Shown: piece after piece, positions 16,938 through 25,170 of the stretch
How positions within the stretch are numbered: position 1 is the stretch's first letter
Layout of the letters: each line of letters starts with the position of its first letter
Assembly: GCF_014646075.1 (NCBI RefSeq)
Contig: NZ_BMMT01000003.1
Location: 62,001 to 126,000, forward strand
Reading direction: 5' to 3'
Length of the DNA stretch: 64,000 nucleotides
Source of the DNA: Saccharopolyspora thermophila
GTDB taxonomy: Bacteria > Actinomycetota > Actinomycetes > Mycobacteriales > Pseudonocardiaceae
The notes under the pieces: model-generated
What the model was told of the DNA's origin: nothing
What the model saw: only the letters and a program-made list of their open reading frames with translations
Database searches by the model: none
Program-made: the position numbers and the translations under genes

Positions 16938-17232
16938 CTAGCCAACGCTGGACCAAATGTGCCGATCAATCTCCGCCAGATGGGGCTCGACCCGGGTGAC
17001 GTAGTCCGGGAAACGGGCCTCCGTGCCGGGGTTTCCTCCGTGACCTGTCGACACGGCGGAGCCCAGGCACCGGCTTCACCGGCAGGCATCGGGGAAAACC
17101 CGGAAACGGTCAGGAGGAGACGGCCGCTGCCCCTGGGGTTCGAACGGGGTATCCGGTGAGCGAGCGCGCAGCAGTCCAGGTCGATCCTTCCAGCACCGAG
17201 CAGTTCAGCGCCGAGTCCTCAGTGGACGGTGA
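16938..17232. other. Intergenic stretch without a supported gene
   Basis: About 300 bp between the oxidoreductase gene and the terminator of the small secreted protein gene. Short frames here have no recognisable motif or ribosome site. It may be further debris of the decayed region to the left. Confidence 0.4.
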
Positions 17233-17264
17233 GGGTGTCGCGGCTCCACTGGAGCGCGACACCC
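17233..17264 (-). terminator. Hairpin terminator of the small secreted protein gene
   Basis: Arms of 15 and 14 bases (17233-17247 and 17251-17264) pair fully except for one bulged G around an ACT loop. It lies 12 bases beyond the stop at 17276. Confidence 0.75.
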
Positions 17265-17275
17265 CCGACCACCGC

Positions 17276-17578
17276 TCAGTCGTCGTCAGCCGACTGCTTG
17301 CTCGGCTTCTTCGCGGACTGCTCGGTGGCCCCACCCTCCGAGTTCGCGCTGGACACGGTCTTCGTCTCGCCGTCGCTGCTCACCGACGCGTGGGCGGTGC
17401 CGTCCTGGCCCTCGCCGTCCTGACCCGAACCGCTGCTGCCGTCGAGCAGCCCGGTGACCCTGAGCAGCGGCTTGGCCTCCGCACCGCCCTGCGCACCCGC
17501 GGTGGTGGCAGCACCCAGCAGGACAACCGCAGCCAACCCGGTGCCCGCGGCGAGAACGCGAACGAATCGCACGTGCAT
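17276..17578 (-). CDS. Small secreted protein of unknown function
   Basis: A 100-residue protein with a clear Sec signal peptide: basic VRFVRV, a hydrophobic core and a TTAGA-QG cleavage site near residue 28. The mature part is about 70 residues, rich in Gly, Ser, Lys and Asp, ends in KKPSKQSADDD, and has no cysteine or recognisable fold; it is probably disordered. The ATG at 17578 follows GAGGATGGGAG. It has its own terminator, so it is probably transcribed alone. No family is recognised. Confidence 0.65.
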   Translation of the reverse strand: MHVRFVRVLAAGTGLAAVVLLGAATTAGAQGGAEAKPLLRVTGLLDGSSGSGQDGEGQDGTAHASVSSDGETKTVSSANSEGGATEQSAKKPSKQSADDD

Positions 17579-17999
17579 CAACTCCCATCCTCGTGATCGG
17601 CCCCCCTGTTCCACCCTGGGTGATGTGATCGACCGCAGCAGCGCGGCATCCGATCAACCACACGCTCGGGTTGGGACCCGCGGAGTTGCGGTGCGATTCA
17701 GCTCTCCTTCGCGTGGGCCCGGAGTGCCTCGATCAAGAGCCGGGACCGCTGCCCGTCGTCGACCACCTCGGGCCGCCGGGTGCAGGCGACGTCCAGGGCA
17801 CGGACCCGCCCGGTGGCCAGGGCGCGGCAGAGGGCCGCGGTGGGGCGACGGTGATCACGCCCGGAGGCAGGGCGAGGCCCGGTCCCCGGCAACCGCTCGT
17901 CGAGGTGGAAGAGCGCCCGGGGGACCGCCCCACGGGGAACCCGTTCGCCCGCGACGAAAATCGCCGCGGCCGACGAGAAGCGCGCTTACTGTGGCTGAC
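17579..17999. other. Intergenic region, no confident gene
   Basis: About 420 bp. A minus-strand frame ending at 17698 (ending IEALRAHAKES) reads like coding sequence but has no usable start after its upstream TAA. It may be a gene remnant. Otherwise the region holds the promoters of the two flanking genes. Confidence 0.4.
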
Positions 18000-18686
18000 A
18001 TGGACGTCGTCACCGTGGTGCCGAACCTGCACCTGCTGCGATTCGAGTTCGGCCAGGCTTACCTGTGGCGGGAGGGCCGCTCGGCGACACTGGTCGACAC
18101 CGGTATCGCCGGAGCCGGCGCGGACATTGTCCGGTACCTGCGCGAAATCGACGTCGAACTGGCCCGGATCGTGCTCACCCACGGGCACGAGGACCACGTT
18201 GGCTCCGCCGCCGAGGTCCGCGCCGCGACCGGTGCCCCGGTGCTCGCCCACCGCGATGACGCACCGATCGTGCGCGGCGAACGACCACGCCCCGATCCGG
18301 TGCTGCTCGACTGGGAACGCCCGCTGTTCGAGAGCATCGCCCCGAACGTGCCCGCGCCGCCGCCGTGCCCGGTGGACCAGGAACTCGTCGGCGGCGAGGT
18401 GTTCGACTTCGCCGGCGGAGCCCGGGTGCTGTCCATCCCGGGACACACCGACGGCAGTATCGCCCTCCACCTGCCCAAGCAGCGCATCCTGTTCACCGGC
18501 GACACCGTCGCCCACGTCACCGAGGTCATGCTCGGCACGTGCAACCTGGACCGGCCGCGGGCGGTCGAGTCATTCCACCGGCTCGCCGAACTCGACGTTG
18601 AAGTCGCCTGTTTCGGCCACGGCGACCCGATCACCACCGCGGCCGGAGCCGAACTCCGCGCCGCGGCGGCGAATCTCACGCCGTAG
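18000..18686 (+). CDS. Metallo-beta-lactamase-fold hydrolase
   Basis: A 228-residue protein with the dinuclear-metal motif THGHEDHVG (family HxHxDH, here with Glu at the variable position), a third ligand in SIPGHTDGS, the bridging Asp in LFTGDTV, and a late His in CFGHGDP. This pattern fits the glyoxalase II-like or general MBL hydrolase group; the substrate is not evident. The ATG at 18000 places VPNLHLLRFEFGQAYLW at the start of the fold. It seems monocistronic. Confidence 0.88.
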   Translation: MDVVTVVPNLHLLRFEFGQAYLWREGRSATLVDTGIAGAGADIVRYLREIDVELARIVLTHGHEDHVGSAAEVRAATGAPVLAHRDDAPIVRGERPRPDPVLLDWERPLFESIAPNVPAPPPCPVDQELVGGEVFDFAGGARVLSIPGHTDGSIALHLPKQRILFTGDTVAHVTEVMLGTCNLDRPRAVESFHRLAELDVEVACFGHGDPITTAAGAELRAAAANLTP

Positions 18687-18997
18687 CCGAACGGCCTCGC
18701 TCACGTCGGCGAATCAAAATGTCCAATTTGTACACCAGGTGCTGGGGTAGGCGCGCTGAGAAATGCTTGCACGCCCTTGCAGCAGAAGTCGAGTGCGATG
18801 ATGTCGAGTCGGCATCATTCAGTCCGCTGTGCACGGACTTGGAGCGACTGTTCGGCGTGCATAGCACGAGCTCGTCGGCAGTACCGTTTCCTAGGATCGT
18901 CATGCCCAGACTTTGCGTCGGTCCTGGGCGATCGTCGTGAGGACAAGCCTGACGAAGCCCGTTTTCGATGGACCACCGGTTCGTTCCTGGCCATCGT
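18687..18997. other. Low-GC convergent intergenic region
   Basis: The 311 bp between two converging genes are visibly poorer in GC than their flanks. A short plus-strand frame (18719-18940) starts with ATG but shows no motif, no ribosome site and poor codon bias. No gene is called; the composition suggests foreign or relic DNA. Confidence 0.4.
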
Positions 18998-20026
18998 TCA
19001 GGCTGCCATGTCCGCGAGTTCGTCAATCGCCTCCTCCACCATCTTCCGGGTGTGCCGAAGTTCCCGACTGTCCAGCGTGTCGCGCAGTTCCCGGAGATCC
19101 CGCTCGGTATCCGCGCGCGGACGCCCCAGCTTGTCCAGGCTCTTCAGCAGCCCCAGCCGGGCCAGCGCCGCACCACGCGGCTCGTTGATCGACCGGAACA
19201 TGTCCCACGCTTCGCGATAGGTGCGGGCCGCCTCGCCGTACCAGCAGGCGCGGAACAACACGTTGCCACGCATCTTGCGGTTGTAAGCCAATGCGCTGGA
19301 CAGGTCCATGCGGCGGCAGATCTGCTCACCGCGCGATAACAAGCACAGCGCCTCGTCGGGCTCGCCGCGCAGCGACAGCACGTCGGCCATGCCGCGCAGG
19401 GCCCAGGCGAGCCCCCGCTCGTCGCCACCGCCCTCCGCGAGCTCCGCAGCCTCGGCGAAGCGGCGCCACGCCGAGTCGAGATCGCCGCTGTTGCGGTCGA
19501 GCTGGGCCAGCCCTTCCAGCGCCCACACCGTGTGCCGGCACTCGCCGCGCTTGCGGGCCTCGGCCAACAACTTCTCGTGTAGGTCACGCGCTTCCTCCTG
19601 GTCACCGCGGATTCGCAGGGTCTCGGCGATGCCCGCCTGGGAGTACCCGTAGGCGACCACCTCGCCCGCCTGCTCGGCCAGGTCCCGCGCCAAAGACAGC
19701 CACCGGACCGCGGCATTGAGCTGGCCGCGCTGCCGGGCGAGGGTGCCGCCGCTCCACAGCGCCCACGCCATCGCGCCCTTGTCCTCGGCGCTGCGCGCCG
19801 CCCGGTAGCTGCCACGCCAGGCCGCGTCGGCCTCGTCGAGCCTGCCGAGCCGACGGCACGCCTCGGCCACCGCCAGCCGGGCCTGGGCGAGTTCCAGCGC
19901 GTTGCCCGCCTCCGCGGCGCCGTGCTCCCGCTGCCGGGCGGTCTCCAGCACGTCCTCGTAGGCCGTGTTCACCGACATGTCCCGCAGCGCCCCCTGGTAT
20001 TCCGGAGCGAACGCCTTGCCGTACAT
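18998..20026 (-). CDS. Tetratricopeptide-repeat protein
   Basis: A protein of 342 residues, or 361 if the ATG at 20083 is used, built almost entirely of helical pairs with TPR spacing. Examples are LAVAEACRRLGRLDEADAAW, GIAETLRIRGDQEEARDLHE, LEGLAQLDRNSGDLDSAWRR and GMADVLSLRGEPDEALCLL. There is no signal peptide or membrane helix, so it is probably a cytosolic scaffold or the regulatory half of a signalling pair. The start at 20026 has GAGG about nine bases upstream; the earlier ATG has none. The partner is unknown. Confidence 0.72.
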   Translation of the reverse strand: MYGKAFAPEYQGALRDMSVNTAYEDVLETARQREHGAAEAGNALELAQARLAVAEACRRLGRLDEADAAWRGSYRAARSAEDKGAMAWALWSGGTLARQRGQLNAAVRWLSLARDLAEQAGEVVAYGYSQAGIAETLRIRGDQEEARDLHEKLLAEARKRGECRHTVWALEGLAQLDRNSGDLDSAWRRFAEAAELAEGGGDERGLAWALRGMADVLSLRGEPDEALCLLSRGEQICRRMDLSSALAYNRKMRGNVLFRACWYGEAARTYREAWDMFRSINEPRGAALARLGLLKSLDKLGRPRADTERDLRELRDTLDSRELRHTRKMVEEAIDELADMAA

Positions 20027-20261
20027 CCCGAGCCACCTCGTTTTCCTGCTCGTTGGTGCCTCAAGACGCACCAACCCGCTCATGGGGCCGGGCCCGCCCG
20101 ATCCCCTGAACGGCGGTGCCCGGCCTTCTCGAACCCCCGACGACCTCCACGTTATGAAGCAGCGGGGGTTCGGCGGATCAGCCGATATGGCAGGCGAGGT
20201 CGACCGATCGGCCAGAAAGGTGATGACCTTCTCTAGTACTTTCGGCCGAGATCACTGGGCT

Positions 20262-20660
20262 TCAGGAGCCGTGCCGGTGGCCCGGGCGTTGCTCGGGCGG
20301 CAACTGGCATGCGGGCGTGGCGCCCGGCAACCGGGAGCGGTTGTCCGCCACCCACCGGTACACCCGCTCGGCCACCCACCGCAGCACCGGCGCGGACATC
20401 GCCCAACCGACGACCGGCCACGGCAGGCGGGCGCTCCGGAGCAGCTCGGCGACCGCCGCAGCACCGCCGAACACGCGCCCCGAAGGGGCGACCCACAGCA
20501 CCTCGTGCCGGGCCCGCTCCGGCGTGGTCCGGTAGGCCGCCAGATCGGCCTCCTGCCAGGCGAGGATCCGCATCCGTACCGGCAGCCGCTCGGCCCAGCG
20601 CACGCTGCGCGTGCAGAAGCCGCAGTCACCGTCGTAGATCAGCACGGGCAACTCGCTCAT
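20262..20660 (-). CDS. DCC-family (DUF393) thiol-disulfide oxidoreductase-like protein
   Basis: A 132-residue protein that opens with the family signature LIYDGDCGFCTRSVRW. The CxxC-like DGDCGFC motif at residues 10-16 is the presumed redox site. Further blocks are LAWQEADLAAYRTTPE and VFGGAAAVAELLR, with a C-terminal YRWVADNRSRLPG. Family members are small, probably membrane-associated and poorly characterised. The ATG at 20658-20660 lies next to the conserved strand, with AAGGAG upstream. It precedes no operon partner on its strand. Confidence 0.85.
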   Translation of the reverse strand: MSELPVLIYDGDCGFCTRSVRWAERLPVRMRILAWQEADLAAYRTTPERARHEVLWVAPSGRVFGGAAAVAELLRSARLPWPVVGWAMSAPVLRWVAERVYRWVADNRSRLPGATPACQLPPEQRPGHRHGS

Positions 20661-20764
20661 GACCGCCGACGCTCCTTCCCGCCCGGGGCGCTCGCTCCCG
20701 CGAACAACGGTCGCAGACGCGGCCGCACCCGGCACAGCACGTAGCCGTGGCGACCGGGCAGTCC

Positions 20765-22168
20765 TCAGTCGAGGTCGTCGTGGCGCATGAGCTGGCGGCC
20801 GGCCTCGGTCAGCGAACCGGACAGCGACGGGTACACCGAGAACGTGTTCGCCAGGTTCTCCACGGTGACCTGGTTCTGGACCGCGAGCGCGATGGGCAGG
20901 ATCAGCTCGCTGGCGTTGGGGGCCACGACCACACCACCCACCACGACACCGGTCTGCGGACGGCAGAACACCTTGAGGAAACCGCGCCGCAGGCCCTCCA
21001 TCTTCGCCCTCGGGTTGGTGGCCAGCGGCATCATCACGGTGCGCGCGGGAACCTCCCCGCTGTCGATGGCCTGCTGGCTGATGCCGACCGTGGCGATCTC
21101 GGGGTGGGTGAAGACGTTGGCCGCGACGGTCTTGAGTTTGATCGGTGTGACGCTCTGGCCCAGCGCGTGCCACATGGCGATGCGCCCCTGCATCGCGGCG
21201 ACCGACGCCAGCAGCAGCACGCCGGTGCAGTCACCCGCGGCGTAGACACCCGGGACGCTGGTCCGCGACACCCGGTCGACCGGGATGTAGCCGTTGCGGT
21301 CGGTCTCGATGCCCACCCGCTCCAGGCCGATGTCGGTGGTGTTCGGCACCGAGCCGACGGTCATCAGCGCGTGGCTCGCCTCCACCTGGCGGCCGTCGGC
21401 CAGGTGGATCAGCACGCCGGAGTCGGTGCGCTCGACCTTCTCGGCCCGGGCGTGCTTGACGACCTCGGTGCCGCGCTCGGCGAACACCTCCTCCAGCACC
21501 GCGGCGGCGTCGGCGTCCTCGTGTGGCAGCACCCGGTCGCGGCTGGAGATCATGGTGACCTTCACGCCCATCTCGGTGTAGGCGGAGGCGAACTCCACAC
21601 CGGTCACACCGGAGCCGATCACCGCCAGGTGCTCGGGCAGCTCGGGCAGGTCGTAGAGCTGGCGCCAGGTCAGGATGCGCTCGCCATCGGGTTCGGCCCC
21701 CTTGAGGATCCGCGGGGTGGCACCGGTGGCGATCATGACCACGTCCGCGGTCAGCTCCTCGAAGCTGCCGTCGGCCAGATCGACGCCGACGTGGTGCACC
21801 GCCATGCCCTTGGTGGGGTTGGTGAAGCGGGCCCGGCCGGGCAGGATCTTCACGCCCTCCCGGCGGACCCGGGAGCGGATGTCGGCCGACTGGGCCAGCG
21901 CCAGGCCCTTGACGCGGCCGTGCACGACCGCGACGTCGACGTCGGAGTCCTCGGTCTTGGCGCGGATGCCCAGCTCACGGGCGTCGCGGAACGCCGAACG
22001 CGCACCCGCGGAGGCGATGAAGGTCTTCGACGGCACGCAGTCGTACAGCACGCAGGCCCCACCGAGGCCCTCCGGCTCGACCAGCGTGACGTCCGCCCCG
22101 TTCTGGGCTGCGACCAATGCCGCCTCGTAGCCCGCCGGGCCGCCTCCCATGATCACGATGCGGGTCAC
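20765..22168 (-). CDS. lpdA: NAD(P)H-quinone reductase, LpdA-like flavoprotein disulfide reductase
   Basis: A 467-residue enzyme of the pyridine nucleotide-disulfide reductase family. The FAD motif IVIMGGGPAGYEAALVAA lies at residues 4-21, the redox-pair region CVLYDC at 39-44, and the NAD(P) motif VIGSGVTGVEFAS mid-protein. The C-terminal interface has SVYPSLSGSLTEAGRQL and lacks the His-Glu dyad of true lipoamide dehydrogenases. That, and its neighbours, fit the M. tuberculosis Rv3303c type, which reduces quinones. GAGGAG six bases upstream supports the GTG at 22168. Confidence 0.88.
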   Translation of the reverse strand: MTRIVIMGGGPAGYEAALVAAQNGADVTLVEPEGLGGACVLYDCVPSKTFIASAGARSAFRDARELGIRAKTEDSDVDVAVVHGRVKGLALAQSADIRSRVRREGVKILPGRARFTNPTKGMAVHHVGVDLADGSFEELTADVVMIATGATPRILKGAEPDGERILTWRQLYDLPELPEHLAVIGSGVTGVEFASAYTEMGVKVTMISSRDRVLPHEDADAAAVLEEVFAERGTEVVKHARAEKVERTDSGVLIHLADGRQVEASHALMTVGSVPNTTDIGLERVGIETDRNGYIPVDRVSRTSVPGVYAAGDCTGVLLLASVAAMQGRIAMWHALGQSVTPIKLKTVAANVFTHPEIATVGISQQAIDSGEVPARTVMMPLATNPRAKMEGLRRGFLKVFCRPQTGVVVGGVVVAPNASELILPIALAVQNQVTVENLANTFSVYPSLSGSLTEAGRQLMRHDDLD

Positions 22169-22240
22169 TTCGCGCTCCTCTTCGAATCCGAGTCCTCGTG
22201 GGCGCCAGGCTCACGGTACGCCGCGGTGAGGTCGGTCATT

Positions 22241-22258
22241 TCGGGTGGTGTCACCCGA
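22241..22258. promoter_or_regulatory. Seven-base inverted repeat upstream of lpdA
   Basis: TCGGGTG and CACCCGA are exact arms around GTGT, 73 bases upstream of the lpdA start and in the region shared with the divergent cyclotransferase gene. It may be an operator; the regulator is unknown. Confidence 0.35.
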
Positions 22259-22412
22259 GTTGACCACAGTCACGCTACGGACGGGTAGGCACGTCGGACC
22301 GCTGCGGCGGACGCTGCCCGCACACGACGAGGCCGGTCGCCGCAAGCCGACGGAGACCTGTCGTACCCGGATTTGTGATGTGATCCGTTCCGCCGCTCGG
22401 CCCGTCGATCGC

Positions 22413-22418
22413 TACCCT
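22413..22418 (+). promoter_or_regulatory. -10 box (TACCCT) of the cyclotransferase gene
   Basis: It ends seven bases before the GTG at 22426 with no ribosome site between, suggesting a leaderless transcript. Confidence 0.5.
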
Positions 22419-22425
22419 GTTGGGC

Positions 22426-22878
22426 GTGCCTCTGTACGCCGCGTACGGGTCCAACATGGATCCGGCCCAGATGATGAAGCGCGCCCCGCACTCCCCGATG
22501 GCGGGAACGGGCTGGCTGATGGACTGGCGGTTGACCTTCGGCGGGGAGGACTACGGCTGGGAGGGCGCCCTCGCCACGATCGTCCCGCAGCCCGGCTCCC
22601 AGGTTTTCACCGTGCTCTACGACGTCAGCCCGGAGGACGAGCGGCAGCTCGACAACTGGGAGGGCGCCGAGCTGGGCATGCACAAGAAGCTGCGCCTGCG
22701 GGTGCAGACGCTCGACGGGCCCGTGCTGGCCTGGCTGTACGTGCTGGACGCGTACGAGGGCGGGCTGCCGTCGGCGCGCTACCTCGGCGTGATGGCCGAT
22801 GCGGCCGAGGCCGCCGGGGCCCCAGCGGACTACGTGGAGAAGCTGCGGACCCGCCCCTGTCACAACGTCGGCCCGTGA
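22426..22878 (+). CDS. Gamma-glutamylcyclotransferase-like protein (AIG2/GGCT fold)
   Basis: A 150-residue protein with the fold's hallmark YAAYGSNMDPAQM at residues 3-15, LTFGGEDYGWEGALATI, and the catalytic-region segment YDVSPEDERQLDNWEGAELG. Relatives release 5-oxoproline from gamma-glutamyl compounds, though many bacterial members have no proven substrate. The GTG at 22426 sets the family N-terminus; a TTG two codons earlier is less likely. It diverges from lpdA, the same arrangement as Rv3303c-Rv3304. Confidence 0.82.
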   Translation: MPLYAAYGSNMDPAQMMKRAPHSPMAGTGWLMDWRLTFGGEDYGWEGALATIVPQPGSQVFTVLYDVSPEDERQLDNWEGAELGMHKKLRLRVQTLDGPVLAWLYVLDAYEGGLPSARYLGVMADAAEAAGAPADYVEKLRTRPCHNVGP

Positions 22879-22906
22879 CATCGAGGCCACACTTCACGCC
22901 TGTCGT

Positions 22907-22917
22907 GTGATAATCAC
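22907..22917. promoter_or_regulatory. GTGATAATCAC palindrome, candidate DeoR operator
   Basis: A perfect palindrome around a central A, 28 bases upstream of the DeoR start, overlapping a GATAAT -10-like sequence. A near-identical motif lies between the HAD and FGGY kinase genes at 25965-25975. Confidence 0.55.
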
Positions 22918-22945
22918 TCCGATCGCACAGGCGTAGGGGGTGTTC

Positions 22946-23731
22946 GTGGCCGACTCGGGCGGCACGCCGGTCAGCCAGCAGGACCGGCGCGAGCAGATCC
23001 GCCAGGAGGTGCTGGCCAGCGGATTCGTCCGCATCGAGGCGCTCGCCACCAAACACGGCGTCAGCGGCATGACGATCCACCGTGACCTGGACGTGCTGGA
23101 GCAGCAGGGCTGGTTGCGCAAGGTCCGCGGCGGCGCCACCTCCACGCCCACCGCGCTGCTGGAGACCTCGGTGCGCGCCCGGATCGCCGATGCCGCCGAG
23201 GAGAAGGCGCGGATCGCCGAGCACGCGGTGCGGCTGGTCTCCCCGGGCCAGGTGGTGGCCCTCGACGACAGCACCAGCGCCCTGGCCGTGGCGGAGCGGT
23301 TGGCGCCGCTGGCGCCGCTGACCGTGGTGACCAACTTTTTGTCGGTGATCAACCTGCTCAGCGGCGAGCCCGGGCTGCACCTGATCGGGCTCGGCGGCGA
23401 CTACCAGCCGTCCTACGACGCCTTCCTGGGCCTGCACACCGCGGCCATGGCCCGCACGCTGCGCTCCGACGTGCTGTTCATGTCCACCACCGCGGTCGTC
23501 GGCGGCCACTGCCTACACCGCTCGCAGGAGACGATCCAGGTCAAGCGGGCGCTGATGGAGACCGCCGGGAAGCGGGTGCTGCTGCTGGACCACTCGAAGT
23601 TCGACCGGCGCGCGGTGCACGAGCTGGCACCGCTGACCGAGTTCGACCTCGTGGTGGTGGACGGTGGAACCCCGGAGGCGCTGCGCGAGGAGCTGCTGGC
23701 CGCCGGGGTCACGCTCGAAGTCGCCGGTTGA
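22946..23731 (+). CDS. DeoR-family transcriptional regulator of a sugar/polyol kinase locus
   Basis: A 261-residue regulator. The N-terminal helix-turn-helix (HGVSGMTIHRDLDVLEQQGW) is followed by the glycine-rich hinge KVRGGA and a DeoR sensor domain with ALDDSTSALAVAERL, VVTNFLSVINLL, GLGGDYQPS and VLLLDHSKFDRRAVHELA. It probably binds a phosphorylated sugar. The GTG at 22946 has AGGGGG five bases upstream. The convergent FGGY kinase ends five bases from its stop, and the shared GTGA-N3-TCAC motif ties it to the two kinases and the HAD gene. Confidence 0.85.
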   Translation: MADSGGTPVSQQDRREQIRQEVLASGFVRIEALATKHGVSGMTIHRDLDVLEQQGWLRKVRGGATSTPTALLETSVRARIADAAEEKARIAEHAVRLVSPGQVVALDDSTSALAVAERLAPLAPLTVVTNFLSVINLLSGEPGLHLIGLGGDYQPSYDAFLGLHTAAMARTLRSDVLFMSTTAVVGGHCLHRSQETIQVKRALMETAGKRVLLLDHSKFDRRAVHELAPLTEFDLVVVDGGTPEALREELLAAGVTLEVAG

Positions 23732-23736
23732 TCCCG

Positions 23737-25170
23737 TCAGATCCAGCCACGGTTGCGCAGTTCGCCGACGAACCGCTGGTAGCTGGCGTCGAGCGCGGCG
23801 ACCTCCGCACGAACCGGCTCGACGAGCTCGCCCTCGGGAACCATCGCCGCGGCAGCCGTGCTCAGGTCCGGGTGGACGGAACCGCTCGCCGCGAGCAGGG
23901 CCGCGCCCAACGCCGTACCCGCTCGGTGAACCCGCAGCACCGGCCGGTCCAGCACCGATGCCCTGATCCGGGACCAGGCGACACTGCGCGCTCCGCCACC
24001 GGCCGTGCGCACCGGGCCATCGACCGGGGCGCCGAGTTCGGCCAGTCGCTGCAGGGCCAGTCGTTCGCAGAACGCGACGCCCTCGAGCCGGGATCGGTAC
24101 TCGTCGACGCGGTCCTGGGGCGTGCCGAGCACGAAACTGGTGGCCTCGGGAGCGAGGAACGGGAACCGCTCCCCGGCTCCGCGCAGCGGGTAGTTGACCA
24201 CGCTGGCCGGACCGCGCTCGGTGGCCGCTTCGTCCAGCTGCGGCAGCTCGGCCGGGTCCACATCGGACAGTGCGGAGCCACCGATGTTCGCCGCGCCGCC
24301 GGGCAGCCACATGCCGTCCGGGTGCAGGTGGCTGTAGACCGCGCCCGCCGGGTCGTGCACGAGTTCCGCGGAAACGCCCTTCAGCACCAGGGTGGTGCCG
24401 AGCACCGTGACGAACTGCCCGACGTCGACGGCCCCGCACGCCAGTTGGCCAGCGCAACCGTCGGTCATGCCCGCGCGAACCTCGCAGCCGACCGGCAGCC
24501 CGGTCAGCTCCGCCGCCGGCGCGCCGACGGTGCCGAGCACGGTCGTGGGCCGCACCACCTCGGGCAGGAGGTCGGCGGGCACCTTCAGGGCGTCGAACAC
24601 CTCGGTCGCCCACTCCCCCGCGACCGGGTCGTAGCCGCTCTTCAGCGCGTGGCTGGAGTCGGTGGCGACCGGGTGGCCGACGAGCTTCCAGGCCAGCAGG
24701 TCGGGGGTGTGGCAGATCCGCACCGCGCCGTCCGGCAGGTGGCCGGCCAGCCAGCCGATCCGGGCCAACCCCGATCCGGCCGACGGCGTGATCCCGGTGC
24801 GCCTCCAGCGCTGCGCACCGACCTCCGCGGCGGCGCGGGCCGCCTCCTCGGCGCGGCGGTCGTCGTACATCAGGGCCGGTGCGAGCGGGTCGGCGTCGCG
24901 ATCGACGACGACAACGGTCCCCGAAGTCGCCGAGATCGCCACCGCGGCAATGTCGGCGGCACGCCCGCCCAGCGCCCTGGTGCACTCGGCCAGGCTGTCC
25001 CGCACCGCAGGCCACCACGAGCCGGCGTCCTGCTCGGAGCGTCCTCCGGAGGACCGCACCGGCTGCGGCAGTTGCCGGGACGCCGCGGCCACCACCGCAC
25101 CGGACGGGTCGTGGACCTGCACGCGCACGTTGGCGGTCGCGACGTCCACACCCGCGACCAGTTCGCTCAT
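23737..25170 (-). CDS. FGGY-family carbohydrate kinase, substrate unknown
   Basis: A 477-residue two-domain kinase of xylulokinase/gluconokinase type. The opening VAGVDVATANVRVQVHDPSG replaces the usual D-x-G-T with DVAT. Later come AISATSGTVVVVD, a VTVLGTTLVLKG strand, and the ATP-site segment RTAGGGARSVAWSRIRA. The ATG overlaps the HAD stop by one base, so the two are translationally coupled. The DeoR gene faces it. The altered phosphate-1 loop makes prediction of its sugar unsafe. Confidence 0.82.
   Translation of the reverse strand: MSELVAGVDVATANVRVQVHDPSGAVVAAASRQLPQPVRSSGGRSEQDAGSWWPAVRDSLAECTRALGGRAADIAAVAISATSGTVVVVDRDADPLAPALMYDDRRAEEAARAAAEVGAQRWRRTGITPSAGSGLARIGWLAGHLPDGAVRICHTPDLLAWKLVGHPVATDSSHALKSGYDPVAGEWATEVFDALKVPADLLPEVVRPTTVLGTVGAPAAELTGLPVGCEVRAGMTDGCAGQLACGAVDVGQFVTVLGTTLVLKGVSAELVHDPAGAVYSHLHPDGMWLPGGAANIGGSALSDVDPAELPQLDEAATERGPASVVNYPLRGAGERFPFLAPEATSFVLGTPQDRVDEYRSRLEGVAFCERLALQRLAELGAPVDGPVRTAGGGARSVAWSRIRASVLDRPVLRVHRAGTALGAALLAASGSVHPDLSTAAAAMVPEGELVEPVRAEVAALDASYQRFVGELRNRGWI

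Noticed and set aside
17698-17892. Possible minus-strand gene ending in RAHAKES
   Set aside because: Codon usage looks fair, but only a TTG could start it, no ribosome site is present and no family is recognised. Left as part of an intergenic note.
18719-18940. ATG-initiated 73-codon plus-strand frame in low-GC DNA
   Set aside because: No motif, no ribosome site and codon positions unlike neighbouring genes.
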